From the NCBI GenBank assembly GCA_949292215.1, contig CASEYW010000188.1, positions 1-64,000 of the forward strand: a stretch of 64,000 nt of DNA. Direction: 5' to 3'. This stretch comes from an uncultured bacterium (GTDB lineage: Bacteria; Verrucomicrobiota; Lentisphaeria; Victivallales; UBA1829). The notes beneath the pieces were generated by a model. The model worked only from the letters and a program-made list of their open reading frames with translations, made no database searches and was not told where the DNA came from. Of the stretch, positions 37,100 through 47,500 are shown piece by piece. Every line of letters starts with the position of its first letter. The stretch's first letter is position 1. Position numbers and translations under genes: made by a program.

Positions 37100-38188
37100 G
37101 TGGTATCTCAAACAATCAAAACGAAAGGACGCGATCCGGTCAAACGCGGAGAGATTCTTGCCTATATTCGGGAACGGATCCACAGCGGAATCTGGAAACC
37201 GGGAGAGAAACTGCCGCCGCGCACCTGGTTCGAGCAGAAATTTGACGCCGCGCCATTGACCGTACAGCGGACGTTCCGGATTCTGATCGACGACAAGGTG
37301 CTGGTTTCTGAAAAACGGATCGGCACCAGAGTCAGTCTCCGGCAGCCGCATCTGGCCCGTTACGGCGTACTTCTTTACGGTACTCGGAAACTGGAAAGCA
37401 TGTTTTCGCAGGTGCTTGTCAAAGCGATCGAAAAAGTATCCGAGGAAGAAGAAATCGACATCGACTGTTTTTTTGTCCTCGGCCTCACCAAAGACGCGGA
37501 GGATTACCGCAGGCTCCTGTACGGAATTGAAAACGGACTGTTCGCGGGACTTTTTTTTGCAACGCTTCCAAATTCACTGTTCAACACACCAATCGTCTGC
37601 AATGATCTGCCGAAAATTGCGATCGGGCATCCATCCGGCAGTTTTCCGGAAATTCAGACCATCAATCTGGATACGGAAAGTGTCGTCACGGAAGTTCTCC
37701 GCTATTTTTCAAACATCGGATGCAGAAGAATTGCAGCCATCCTCTCAGACGAAAACTCCCGGCTGGAAAAGTGCAAATCATTCCGGAGAGAGGCTGAAAA
37801 ATTCGGACTGGAACCGCCGGAAGGGTATGTCCTGGAGCTCAGTGCAGTCTCGCCGTTTCAGGTCCGACCGCTGATGCACCTGCTGTTTTCTCCCGATAAC
37901 TGCCGACCGCCGGAAGGACTCTATGTCGGCGATGACAACTTTCTGCCGCATGTCATTGCAATTTTGCGGGAACGGTTCGGATCTGAGGCGGTAAAAAAAG
38001 TAAAACTTGTCTCACAGGTCAACTTTCCAAGACTCGCCGAATATGATTTTCCGGTCAAATTCTTCGGTTTTGATCTCGCGGACCTGTTCGTCCGAAGCAT
38101 CGACGCCATGCGGGAGTTCCGGAAAAACCCGCAAAACCATCCAGCCCTGCTGTATCAACCAATCGACGACTCCCATATAATAAAATAA
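37100..38188 (+). CDS. GntR-type winged-helix / LacI-type sensor regulator, first gene of operon
   Basis: 362 residues from a GTG at 37100 preceded by GGAGGAAG. Winged helix at about 15-80 (RGEILAYIRERIHSGIWKPG, PPRTWFEQKFDAAPLTVQRT, KRIGTRVSL), then a LacI-type sensor domain (LARYGVLLYGTRK, FSNIGCRRIAAILSDENS, PEGLYVGDDNFLPHVIAIL). It is probably an autoregulator that releases the strong upstream promoter when a sugar from the target polysaccharide binds. It is followed after 12 bases by a pseudopilin gene and then by secreted proteins, all on one strand up to the terminator at 48464. Confidence 0.93.
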   Translation: MVSQTIKTKGRDPVKRGEILAYIRERIHSGIWKPGEKLPPRTWFEQKFDAAPLTVQRTFRILIDDKVLVSEKRIGTRVSLRQPHLARYGVLLYGTRKLESMFSQVLVKAIEKVSEEEEIDIDCFFVLGLTKDAEDYRRLLYGIENGLFAGLFFATLPNSLFNTPIVCNDLPKIAIGHPSGSFPEIQTINLDTESVVTEVLRYFSNIGCRRIAAILSDENSRLEKCKSFRREAEKFGLEPPEGYVLELSAVSPFQVRPLMHLLFSPDNCRPPEGLYVGDDNFLPHVIAILRERFGSEAVKKVKLVSQVNFPRLAEYDFPVKFFGFDLADLFVRSIDAMREFRKNPQNHPALLYQPIDDSHIIK

Positions 38189-38200
38189 GGAAGAGAGAAG

Positions 38201-39004
38201 ATGAAGAAGATTTTCACACTGATAGAGCTCCTCATCGTAATTGCCATCATCGCCATCCTTGCGGCAATGCTGCTTCCGGCGCTGCGGAAAGCAAGGGAAA
38301 AAGGCGAAATTGCTTCCTGCATGAGCAATCTGCGCCAAATGGGGCAGGTGATCCTCTCTTATGCAGGAGACAATAACGATTATATGCCGATGTGCAAAAA
38401 TGTCACTCAATTGTGGTACCGTCCCAACTTCGAAGGGTTTCTCTATCAGGAGAACGCATCCGATCAATACCTTGCAGCCTATGTTCCGGCAAAAAGTGAT
38501 CTTCTGTACTGTCCCTCTCTGAAAGACACGCTGAAAACACAGGCGAAAACGCAGTATATGGGGTATCTCATTGTAGCCATCTCCAGTTTTTATCCATTGG
38601 ACGCCTCCGGGAACTCCACTGGAGATGCCCATTATCTGGCGGACTGGGCAAACGCCTACGGCAGATATTCTCTGAGCCGGCTCGCAACCAGTTCCATGGC
38701 CTATTCCACGGTAAACAATTCCGCACCGAAAACGTTCTCCAAACGTCTTCTGGCCTCCGATCTTCTCTACCGGCCGAAAGATTCCGCGTACTTCGGCCCT
38801 AATTTCGGACAGGTTCCGGAACGGGGCGGCGCCCATTCCTGGCAGGGTGGCTCCAGCGTCTTTGCTGACGGACACGTCGAATACAGAAACAATATTCTGG
38901 GAAGAGTCCCCGCCTCCTATGAGGAATTCAACTACATGACCGCCAACAAATCCTTTTATGCCGGTCACTGGTCCCAGCGGCCTTATGTTGCCCTGGCGCA
39001 ATAA
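38201..39004 (+). CDS. Pseudopilin (type II secretion-like, H-x-DG family)
   Basis: 267 residues. The N-terminus has the prepilin signature [19 protein letters not shown] with Glu at position +5, but the residue before Phe is Ile rather than the canonical Gly. After the helix comes [20 protein letters not shown], then a globular domain with Cys residues and a C-terminal H-x10-DG motif ending FADGHVEY. These Lentisphaerota/Planctomycetota proteins are exported and may form pilus-like fibres or surface adaptors. AAGGAAGAG precedes the ATG. Its place between a sugar-type regulator and secreted polymer-active proteins suggests a role in polysaccharide binding or secretion. Confidence 0.95.
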   Translation: MKKIFTLIELLIVIAIIAILAAMLLPALRKAREKGEIASCMSNLRQMGQVILSYAGDNNDYMPMCKNVTQLWYRPNFEGFLYQENASDQYLAAYVPAKSDLLYCPSLKDTLKTQAKTQYMGYLIVAISSFYPLDASGNSTGDAHYLADWANAYGRYSLSRLATSSMAYSTVNNSAPKTFSKRLLASDLLYRPKDSAYFGPNFGQVPERGGAHSWQGGSSVFADGHVEYRNNILGRVPASYEEFNYMTANKSFYAGHWSQRPYVALAQ

Positions 39005-39025
39005 ATACAGCAAGGAAAATCTCAC

Positions 39026-42000
39026 ATGAAAAAACCAATTCTCCTGCTCTCCCTTTCCGTCTTTTTTTCCGCCGTTCTCCCTGCGGAAGAACCGTTCCAG
39101 AATCTTTTTCTCCAGTGGCTCCGCTCCGGAAAAATCAACACGGCCAGAAGCGGAGAATCTCCCGCCATGTTCCAGCCGCAGGAGCGCGACGGAAGATGGC
39201 GCAACACCTTCTGCACCGGAGTCCTGATTCCCTATTATGAAACCTGGCGAACAAAACCTGTTCCGACCGATGCTCCGCAAACCCTGACAATCCAGTTCAA
39301 CGGAACGGTCAAACCGGGAACCATCCTCGCCTTTGCCGCCGACACAACGGACACACTCTTCACCATCGAAGGATTTTCCACTTCTCCCGCCGGAATCATC
39401 ACGCTTCCTGTCGGAAAAGAGATCAGCTCTCTGACGCTCAAAAGTGCAAAACTCGAACCGATGCTCATCAACAACTGGGGCAGCCGGAAAGAGCTCTCAA
39501 CTCCGCTGAAAGCCTATCAGTTCTCCCTTCACGGACTCTACGCCATGCCGGAACAACGTGTCAATATCGCACCTTTCGCACAGCCGAAAGTCTCCGGGCT
39601 CACCATCCGGAAACAGGCGGACACCCCGCGCATCTCCGCAAACGGACTCAACGACAGCTCCACCTGGCATTTCTGGCAAAGTGAAAAACTTCTTCCCGGG
39701 CAAACCGCTCGTGCCGAACTGCTCTTCTCCAGTCCTGCGACCATCCGGGAAACGGTTCTCTATTTTGCCGGCCGCGCCTACGATCAGATTCCAAAAGCCG
39801 TGAAAGTCTCTGCGGAAACGGAACACGGCATTCGCGCAATCGGCACTCTTGAAGGACTTAAGAAAGAACAGTTCAAAGGCCGATTCTTCTACCTGATCCG
39901 GAATCCGCAGCCGGAAACGAAAATCAAAAAACTGATATTCGAATTTTCTCCGCAGAAAGACATTGCGGCGGTCAGCGAAATCCTCGCTCTTGCAGCCCCC
40001 GAAGACAATCCCGGGCTGAAACAGCACTCCGATCAGCCCTTCGCAAAACAGTTTTCCATTCCGAGAAACGGTAAAACATTCGCCTCCGCCGTACTCATCA
40101 ACCGGACGGGGGAACGGGTCCGCAACCTCGCTCCCGGCAAGGTGGAAGGGGATCGCTTTCTCTTTACCTGGGATGGACTCGATGAATCCGGACTCCTCGC
40201 GCCGGAAGGAACCTACCAGCTGAAAGGCGCCACACGCGGCAATCTGCGCGCGGAATACAACAGCACCCCCTATCTGCCGAATCCGATCCCGTGGGTCACG
40301 CCGGATCGCAAAGGCGGATGGCTCTCGGATCATGTTCCGGCAAGCACTATCGAATTCATCAAGGGCGCAATCTGGATCGGCGCACCGTTCGCAGAAAGCG
40401 GCGACACCATCATGCAGTTGACGCAGGAAGGCAAAAAACTCTGGGGAGTCCGCTGGCTGAACCTTTCCGGAGCGTGGACCATTCGCGAACAGGGAGGAAA
40501 AATTTTTGTAGCCTCCGGCGGCGGATGGCTCGGCAGCAAACTTTTTGTCACAGAACTGGACCCCGCGACCAAAAACTTCAAACAGATCCTGAAAATCGAA
40601 GTCCCGAAGGAAACGGCTCAGAAAAAAGACTGGAAGAGCCGCTCCTTCAACGGATTCGCGGTCAATGAAAACAGCCTTTTACTCTCCTACTCCAAACTCA
40701 ACCGGATCGACGTTTACGGAAAAGACGGCAGGAAACTCCGGACCATCGCAATTCCCTCACCCGGCGCCATGCGCTTCCACAACGGGGAACTGTATCTCAT
40801 TTCCGGACACAAGCTTCTCCAATACAATCCCGTCACCGAAACGAAAAAGGAGATCATCTCCAGCGGACTTGTCAAGCCGGGAGACTTCAATTTCCATAAC
40901 GGAAAAATCCTTGTCGCCGACACGGGCGCGAATCAGGTCAAAGTGTTTTCCATGAAAGGCAAACTCCTGAAAACAATCGGCAAAGGAACTCCGCGCAAAG
41001 CCGGAAAGTTCGATCCGCTGGTTCTGGACTCCCCGATTTCAGTCGCGGCGGACTCACGCGGACAACTCTGGATCGCCGAATTCTCGACTCTCCCGAAACG
41101 CATCAGCGTCTGGACTCCGGAAGGAAAGTTCCTGCGCGACTACCTCGGCCCCGCCCGCTACGAGGCGGGAAGCTGGCTGGACCCCGACGACATCAACACC
41201 TACTATGCCGAAGGCATGATCTTCAAACGGATTCGCGGAGAATGGAAACTCGACTCCGTCTATCTGGACAAAACGCCGGCATTCGTCCGCGTATTTCTGG
41301 AAAAGACCATGATTCCGGAACGTCCGCTGAAACTCGACGGGAACACCTTCCTCGCCAATGACCGCCACTGGTCGCAACCGTTGATCTGGTTCGGAATTCT
41401 GGAACAGGATCATGTTCTCAAACCTCATGCGGCGCTCGGCACCTATGAAAAGATCATCAGCCTCTTCCGGGAGCGCCCGGAAAATTACTCGGGCAATCCG
41501 AAAGACTACACCTTCCTCTGGGTCAATCGCAACAACGACGGCAGGATGCAGTGGGAGGAGATTCAATTCCAGAAACGTCCATTCGTCCAGCTCCAGTGGT
41601 GCGCCCGGATGGGACGGGATCTCACATTCTACTGGCAGAGCGGGAATGAAATCAAAAAGCTCCGGAGAAAATCGGGAGGCGGACTGCCGGACTATGATCT
41701 GGCCAAAGCCGAAACGGTCCGAGTCCTCGCTCCCGGCGAATACCTCTACGCGATGGCGCCGCTGACCGACGGCCAGCTTCTGCTGAACATGAAGCCGCTT
41801 ACCTGCATCTCACAAACCACCGGACGCACCCTCTGGACCTACCGGAATCCCTACCCGTCCAACTCGCACGACAGTCCTCTGCCCGCACCGGGAGAAATCC
41901 AGCACACACTCAATGTCGAAGGGGAAGTCGCCGTCTCGAACTTCGGCAAAGTCTTCCTGCTGAACGGCAACAAAGGACTTCGCTATCTCTTCAGCGGCGA

Positions 42001-42979
42001 CGGCATCTTCCTCGGCACCCTCTTTGCCGATCAGCGTCTTGCGGAACCGCTCTCCATCTCCAACGTCCAGGAAGGAATGGATCTCTCAAACTACTCCCTG
42101 ATGGATGAAGCCTTCTGCGGAACCTTCGAGCGCGGAGCCGATGGAAAAGTCTATTTCTCCGGAGGCAAGAATCACCATTCAATCTACGAAATCAAAGGAT
42201 TGGATTCTCTGAAACGCTTCTCGCAGGCCATTCACTTCTCCGGCGAAGAACAGAAACAGGCGGAAGAATCCCGCATCCGTGAACTCCAGAAGAAAAAAGC
42301 CGCTCTGATTGAAAAGCCCTCCGTTCTGCCCCGTATGCAGGGCAACGACTGGAAAAGCGTTCCGGAACAGAAGGTGTTCAGCAGCGGAAAACTCTTCTAC
42401 ACCTATCGGCTTGCGTATGACAGCACGCACCTCCGCGGACAGTTCCGCGTCAACGACCCGACCCCGTTCCGCAACAACGGAGGCGACTGGAAAATGCTCT
42501 TCAAAACGGGAGATTCGGTCAATCTGGAGTTCGCTTCGGCGAATGGAAAGATGCCGTCGGCCGGAGATGTCCGCCTGCTGATTGCTCCGCTCCGCGGACA
42601 GGCGGTCGCAGTGATGTATCGTTACAAACTGGAGGGAGACCACAGCAGGACCGCGTCGGAATTCTCGTCGCCGATCGGGAAAACGGTCGTCGACAAGGTG
42701 GAAATTCTCAAAAATGTGAAAATCCATGCAACCCGTGGCGGCAACTACTATCTGGTTGATTTCTCCATCCCGCTCACGGAGCTTCCGCCGCTGTCAAAGG
42801 AGACCTTCTATTATGACGCGGGCGTTATTTTCTCGGACGCCGGCGGCAGCCGGAACAGTTTCAATTTATTCCATCACAGTCCGCTGAAAGGCATCACAGC
42901 CGATGTCCCGAGCGAAATACGACTCACGCCGAACTATATGAAGAAAATGACAAAACTCATGAAAGGCACCAATCCATGA
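39026..42979 (+). CDS. Large secreted propeller protein with discoidin-like, FlgD-like and DOMON/CBM9-like domains
   Basis: 1317 residues. Signal peptide 1-20 (ILLLSLSVFFSAVLPAE). About 200-320 resembles a discoidin/F5-8C sandwich (STWHFWQSEKLLPGQTARAE). About 341-402 is FlgD-Ig-like (FTWDGLDESGLLAPEGTYQL). About 430-1080 is a beta-propeller with NHL-like units (ILVADTGANQVKVFSMKGKL, PISVAADSRGQLWIAEFST). About 1100-1317 is a DOMON/CBM9-like sandwich ending DVPSEIRLTPNYM. No catalytic residues stand out; it probably binds or cleaves extracellular polysaccharide. Its stop overlaps the SGNH gene by ATGA. A similar large protein is encoded at 44534. Confidence 0.9.
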   Translation: MKKPILLLSLSVFFSAVLPAEEPFQNLFLQWLRSGKINTARSGESPAMFQPQERDGRWRNTFCTGVLIPYYETWRTKPVPTDAPQTLTIQFNGTVKPGTILAFAADTTDTLFTIEGFSTSPAGIITLPVGKEISSLTLKSAKLEPMLINNWGSRKELSTPLKAYQFSLHGLYAMPEQRVNIAPFAQPKVSGLTIRKQADTPRISANGLNDSSTWHFWQSEKLLPGQTARAELLFSSPATIRETVLYFAGRAYDQIPKAVKVSAETEHGIRAIGTLEGLKKEQFKGRFFYLIRNPQPETKIKKLIFEFSPQKDIAAVSEILALAAPEDNPGLKQHSDQPFAKQFSIPRNGKTFASAVLINRTGERVRNLAPGKVEGDRFLFTWDGLDESGLLAPEGTYQLKGATRGNLRAEYNSTPYLPNPIPWVTPDRKGGWLSDHVPASTIEFIKGAIWIGAPFAESGDTIMQLTQEGKKLWGVRWLNLSGAWTIREQGGKIFVASGGGWLGSKLFVTELDPATKNFKQILKIEVPKETAQKKDWKSRSFNGFAVNENSLLLSYSKLNRIDVYGKDGRKLRTIAIPSPGAMRFHNGELYLISGHKLLQYNPVTETKKEIISSGLVKPGDFNFHNGKILVADTGANQVKVFSMKGKLLKTIGKGTPRKAGKFDPLVLDSPISVAADSRGQLWIAEFSTLPKRISVWTPEGKFLRDYLGPARYEAGSWLDPDDINTYYAEGMIFKRIRGEWKLDSVYLDKTPAFVRVFLEKTMIPERPLKLDGNTFLANDRHWSQPLIWFGILEQDHVLKPHAALGTYEKIISLFRERPENYSGNPKDYTFLWVNRNNDGRMQWEEIQFQKRPFVQLQWCARMGRDLTFYWQSGNEIKKLRRKSGGGLPDYDLAKAETVRVLAPGEYLYAMAPLTDGQLLLNMKPLTCISQTTGRTLWTYRNPYPSNSHDSPLPAPGEIQHTLNVEGEVAVSNFGKVFLLNGNKGLRYLFSGDGIFLGTLFADQRLAEPLSISNVQEGMDLSNYSLMDEAFCGTFERGADGKVYFSGGKNHHSIYEIKGLDSLKRFSQAIHFSGEEQKQAEESRIRELQKKKAALIEKPSVLPRMQGNDWKSVPEQKVFSSGKLFYTYRLAYDSTHLRGQFRVNDPTPFRNNGGDWKMLFKTGDSVNLEFASANGKMPSAGDVRLLIAPLRGQAVAVMYRYKLEGDHSRTASEFSSPIGKTVVDKVEILKNVKIHATRGGNYYLVDFSIPLTELPPLSKETFYYDAGVIFSDAGGSRNSFNLFHHSPLKGITADVPSEIRLTPNYMKKMTKLMKGTNP

Positions 42980-44523
42980 AACGACTTCTCACAACTCTTA
43001 CCGCAGCGGTACTGCTGCTCCCGGCGATCTCGTTTGCAGAACGAATTCTCATTGTCGGAGACAGCATCACCGGGCATTCCATGAACCTTCCCTACGGATA
43101 CACCCATCAGGTCAGGAAAGCGCTCAAAGACGCCGGTGCTGGAGAGGTGGAATTCATTCCGCTCGGCGGCAGCGGACAATCCATCTCCTCCTGGCGCAAC
43201 GTCGTCCGGAACTCCCGTGAGAAGAATCAGAAACTTGACATTCCCGGAATTTTCGTCAAAGAGGAATTCGACAAGGGCGCCGATACGCTCATCATCTTCC
43301 TCGGCATGAACGATGCTCTCGCCCCCTACACCGACCATTCCGAACTCAACCGCTGGAAAGACGAATACCGGAAGCTCATCAGCGATCTGAAAGCAAGACT
43401 GAATTTCAAAAGACTCATTCTTGCCTCGCCCACCATGCTGACCGAAACACCGTACTCCTATAAAAACAAGCTGATGGATGAAATGGCGAAGGTCATCCGC
43501 GAGCTGGCAAAGGAGAACGGCGCGGAATATCTCGACACACGCGAGACCTTTCAGAAATACCATGAAGCCATGAGGAAACAGAATCCGAAACAAACCTTCA
43601 TGCTGGATTATGTCCACCCGAACGAAACCGGACATCATAGTCTGACGTTCTCCTTTCTGAAGGCTGTCGGATGCAAAAACATCGCGGAACGCTATCTTCA
43701 GAACACCATGCCCGCCACCATGAAAGTCTCACAGAAGCCGGGAATGAGTCTCTATGTGCAGAACAGCCGCGTTCCGGGAGAATTCACGATCCGGGGTTCT
43801 CTCTCGGGAGGCGACTTCAAAGCGCTCAAAGCTCAGCTTCCGGAAGGACTGAAACTCAAAGGAATCGACGGCTCGGAACAGGAATTCACGCTCACAATCG
43901 CCGGAGAATTGCAGCACCTGAAAAATACGGTCACAATCACAGCCGGAACTGTAAAGCAGACCCTCGCGCTGAACGCGCCGTTCCTGATTTCCACCGGATA
44001 CAACAACGAACGCTGGTTCAAACCGGAAGACTTTCAAAAGGAAAAAGCCGAAACCGGAATCGATCGCGATGCAAAAGCCGGAAAAGAGGTCACGAAAACC
44101 ATCGTCAATGGAAAGAAAACGGAATGGCTGGTCTACTATCCGAGTGCCGACGTCACTGGAGGAGACGACCCGAATGCGGTTGATTTTGCCTCCGTCACAA
44201 ACGGAAGACCATTTGAATCGGGATATCTTCTGCGGTACATCCATTCACCGGAAACGAAACAAGTCAATCTGACCGTCGGATCAAAAACCTTCGCGGGCGA
44301 AGAACAGGTTACAGTCTATCTCAACGGGAAAGAGGTGTACAGCGATGTCGTCACAAAGAAAAAAGGAAAACGAGATTCGGTTCCGGTCGAACTGAAAAAA
44401 GGATGGAACACGCTGATTGCCCGGGTCTGCCGCGTCACCTGGCAGTGGGCGGCAAGCGTCGGGTTCCACAACGCCGACGGCTCGGATGTCTCCGGCCTGA
44501 CCTACTCCATCACGCACAAATAA
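42976..44523 (+). CDS. Secreted SGNH/GDSL hydrolase with C-terminal beta domain
   Basis: 515 residues. Signal peptide (LLTTLTAAVLLLPAISFA), then an SGNH esterase: block I ILIVGDSITGH with Ser30, block II Gly in PLGGSGQS, block III FLGMND, block V DYVHPNETGH with the Asp-His pair. These are complete, so it is probably an active carbohydrate esterase in the periplasm or outside. Residues about 240-515 are beta-rich (LSGGDFKALKAQLPEGLKLK, EEQVTVYLNGKEVYSDVV) and look like accessory binding domains. ATGA overlap with the upstream gene and an 11-base gap to the next show one operon. Confidence 0.93.
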   Translation: MKRLLTTLTAAVLLLPAISFAERILIVGDSITGHSMNLPYGYTHQVRKALKDAGAGEVEFIPLGGSGQSISSWRNVVRNSREKNQKLDIPGIFVKEEFDKGADTLIIFLGMNDALAPYTDHSELNRWKDEYRKLISDLKARLNFKRLILASPTMLTETPYSYKNKLMDEMAKVIRELAKENGAEYLDTRETFQKYHEAMRKQNPKQTFMLDYVHPNETGHHSLTFSFLKAVGCKNIAERYLQNTMPATMKVSQKPGMSLYVQNSRVPGEFTIRGSLSGGDFKALKAQLPEGLKLKGIDGSEQEFTLTIAGELQHLKNTVTITAGTVKQTLALNAPFLISTGYNNERWFKPEDFQKEKAETGIDRDAKAGKEVTKTIVNGKKTEWLVYYPSADVTGGDDPNAVDFASVTNGRPFESGYLLRYIHSPETKQVNLTVGSKTFAGEEQVTVYLNGKEVYSDVVTKKKGKRDSVPVELKKGWNTLIARVCRVTWQWAASVGFHNADGSDVSGLTYSITHK

Positions 44524-44533
44524 GGAACGGAAC

Positions 44534-47500
44534 ATGAAATTCACGAAACATCTGACTGCACTTTTCACAGGAGCCGCCCTTTTCCTACCTCTCGCTGCGC
44601 TGGACATCATGGACGGTGTCATGTACGCCCTCCCAGCGCCGGCAAATCTCAAGATCGACGGCAAACTCAACGACTGGGACCACTCCGGCAAAGAATGGCT
44701 TGCGCTTTCCCGCGAAGTTGCCGACCGTTTCTCCGGCGAAGTCATGGTCATGTATGATGACGACGCCCTCTATCTCGCCGCCGATATTCTCACCGGCGGC
44801 GGTCCCATGAAAAACACCAACAAACCCGGTGAAAAACCATGGATCGGGCACAATCTGGAATTCCGCTGCATCGCGACCCCGAAAGCACCCCACCCTCTGC
44901 GCATCGCGAAAAACGATATCAACGATCCGAGTGTGAAACCTTACGCCCCTTACATCAAAACCATGGCAATCTGGATGGAGACCGTCACCCGCACTCCACA
45001 CATCACTCTTCAGGACGGGCCCCCGTACCCCGGCAGCATGATCCACGATCCGGAAGGAGTTCAGCTGGCATTCGGAGAAACAAAAAATCCCGACCGTTAT
45101 CAGATGGAAGCACGCATTCCCTGGAAGCTCCTCGGTGTGGAATCCGGAAAAAATCCTTTCCGCCCTGGACAATCCATGACGGCGTTCTGGACCGTTCTCT
45201 GGCCGCAGAGCATCACTCAGCGAGCGGAGGCTCTCCGCATCGCCCCCACCACCGGATTCGGCTGGTCCTGGCACGGGGTCGATAAATGGGGAAGAATCGT
45301 CTTTGCTCCGGACAGCAAGCTCAAGCGCCACAATCCGGATCTGAAAACCTATCTCGCACAGACGGCGGAAGTCCCCGACTGCGACAGCTTCACCGTAAAT
45401 ATGCCGAACGACGGAATGCTCTCGGTCAGCATCTTCGGAAAAGACGGCTCCGTTCTGCGTGAAATCGCTGGAGGCGAACGACATAAAAAGGGCCCCGTCA
45501 CACTCTACTGGGACGGTTTCGACTGGCGCGGCAACAGAATGCCTGTCGGCGAATACACCTGGAAAGCCTACATCCATGATCCGCTGAAGGTCTCATTCAC
45601 AGGAGCCGCCGGGACCTCTGCCAAGGTTCCCTATGAAACACAGGACGGCAGGGGGAACTGGGGAGGAAACATGGGCCCCGCCACTGCCGTATCCAGTGAC
45701 AACGAAGGACTGTATTACCTCTGGGGCAGCAACGAAGGCGGTCAATCCATCGTCAAAACCGATTTCGACAACAACGTCCTCTGGCGTACCACGCCCTATG
45801 TGATCGAAGGCGGATACGGTCCCCACGTCGCCATCGGTGCAAACCGGAAGTATGTTTATGTTCTCTCCGGCTGGTTCAACACCTTCCTCACCCGGTACGA
45901 TGCGAAAAACGGACTCACGGCTCCGTTCGGCTCTCAGCGTTTCCTGACGCTCGACACCTACGGGAAAACCCCTCCGCAGCAGCTTGACTGGAATACTCCG
46001 ATGCACTCCGCCAATTCCATCGTCGTCACCGAAACGGAAGTGTTCGTACCGCTCCATTACAAAGGGAAAATCCATGTTTACGACGCCGAGTCCGGAACTC
46101 TGAAACGCACCCTTCCCTGCGAATGGGCACGCGGAGCCGCTCTCGACCGCAACGGCGATCTCTACGTGCTCTCCATGCGCGACACCAACGGCTGGCACAA
46201 CCGGGGAGCGGAACTTCACCGGTTTACCAAAGCGCAGGGCAAAGCCCGCATGGTCATGCGTCTGCCAGGGCGGATTCAGAATCCGTGGAACATCGTCATA
46301 CACAACGGAATCTGTTATATTTCCGACAACGGCTATTCCAATCAGATCTGGATGGTGTCGCATGGAAAAATCACCGGCACGATCGGCAGAGAGGGCGGAC
46401 GCCCATGGTTCGGGAAATACGATCCGAAAGGACTGCTTCATCCTGCCGGACTCCACATTGACCGTTTTGGAAAACTGCACGTTGCGCAGGCTGCCATCCC
46501 AAGCGTCTTCCAGAAATACGATGCAAAAACTCGCGTGCTGGAGGGAGAGCTCTTCGGCGAAGTCGGATACTGTCCCCCAAGCTGGCCGGACTGCGACGAT
46601 CCCCTGCTGGTCTACGTCAAAGACTATTTCTCCAACGGACTGATCCGCAGCCGTCTCAAAGGCGACGGCACTTCCTCCGGAACCGAAGCCTACTGGCGCT
46701 TTTCCAAAATGGACTGGCCTTATTCTCTCCAAAACTGGATCGCCAATTACAAAGTCCCGCGTGTTTTCCGCGGACCAGCCAATCTCAAGTATATGTTCGC
46801 AGCAGGACTGGATGCGAATCCCGCTGTACTCGTCCGCATGGAAGGGGACACCCTGAAACCGGTCAACAGTTTCGGCACCGACGGCATCCAACCAGGGCTT
46901 ACCGTCTGGAGCGACCGCAACGCAAACGGGAAAATCGATCCGGAAGAGGTTCGAATCATCACAACCCTTGCCGGACAGACACTCGACGCGAAATGGAGAT
47001 CCCATGCCAGCAAAGTCGATGACCGCGGCAATATCTATCTCACAGCCAGCGACAATAAAGTCTACTTCATTCCCTTCCGTTCGCAGGGAAAAAACGGCTG
47101 CATGGAGTGGGATTTCGACCGCTCGAAAATTCTCGTTCAGGAAATCATTCCGGGAGCCAGAACCCCGCTGTTCTACACCGCGCGGGAACAGATCACCGGA
47201 ATTGATGAGGACAGCAAAGGAAATCTCTATCTCTCCTTCAACACAAATCTCAATTACGCTTCGCCTGAATGGACGAGCAAACTCAAGTTCGGACTCGGGC
47301 ACTCCGGCCGCTTCAACGCGGTCAAGATCGTTTCGTTCGATCCGCAGGGCAGACAGAGGTTCCTTGTCGGACGCAAAGCCACCGGCGTTCTCCGCGACGG
47401 AGAAATGTACCATCACTGGACCCAGGCGGGAATGCTCGGCGACCACTACATCGCAGTCGCCTCCGAATGGACCCCGTTCACGCTCTATACCTCCGACGGC

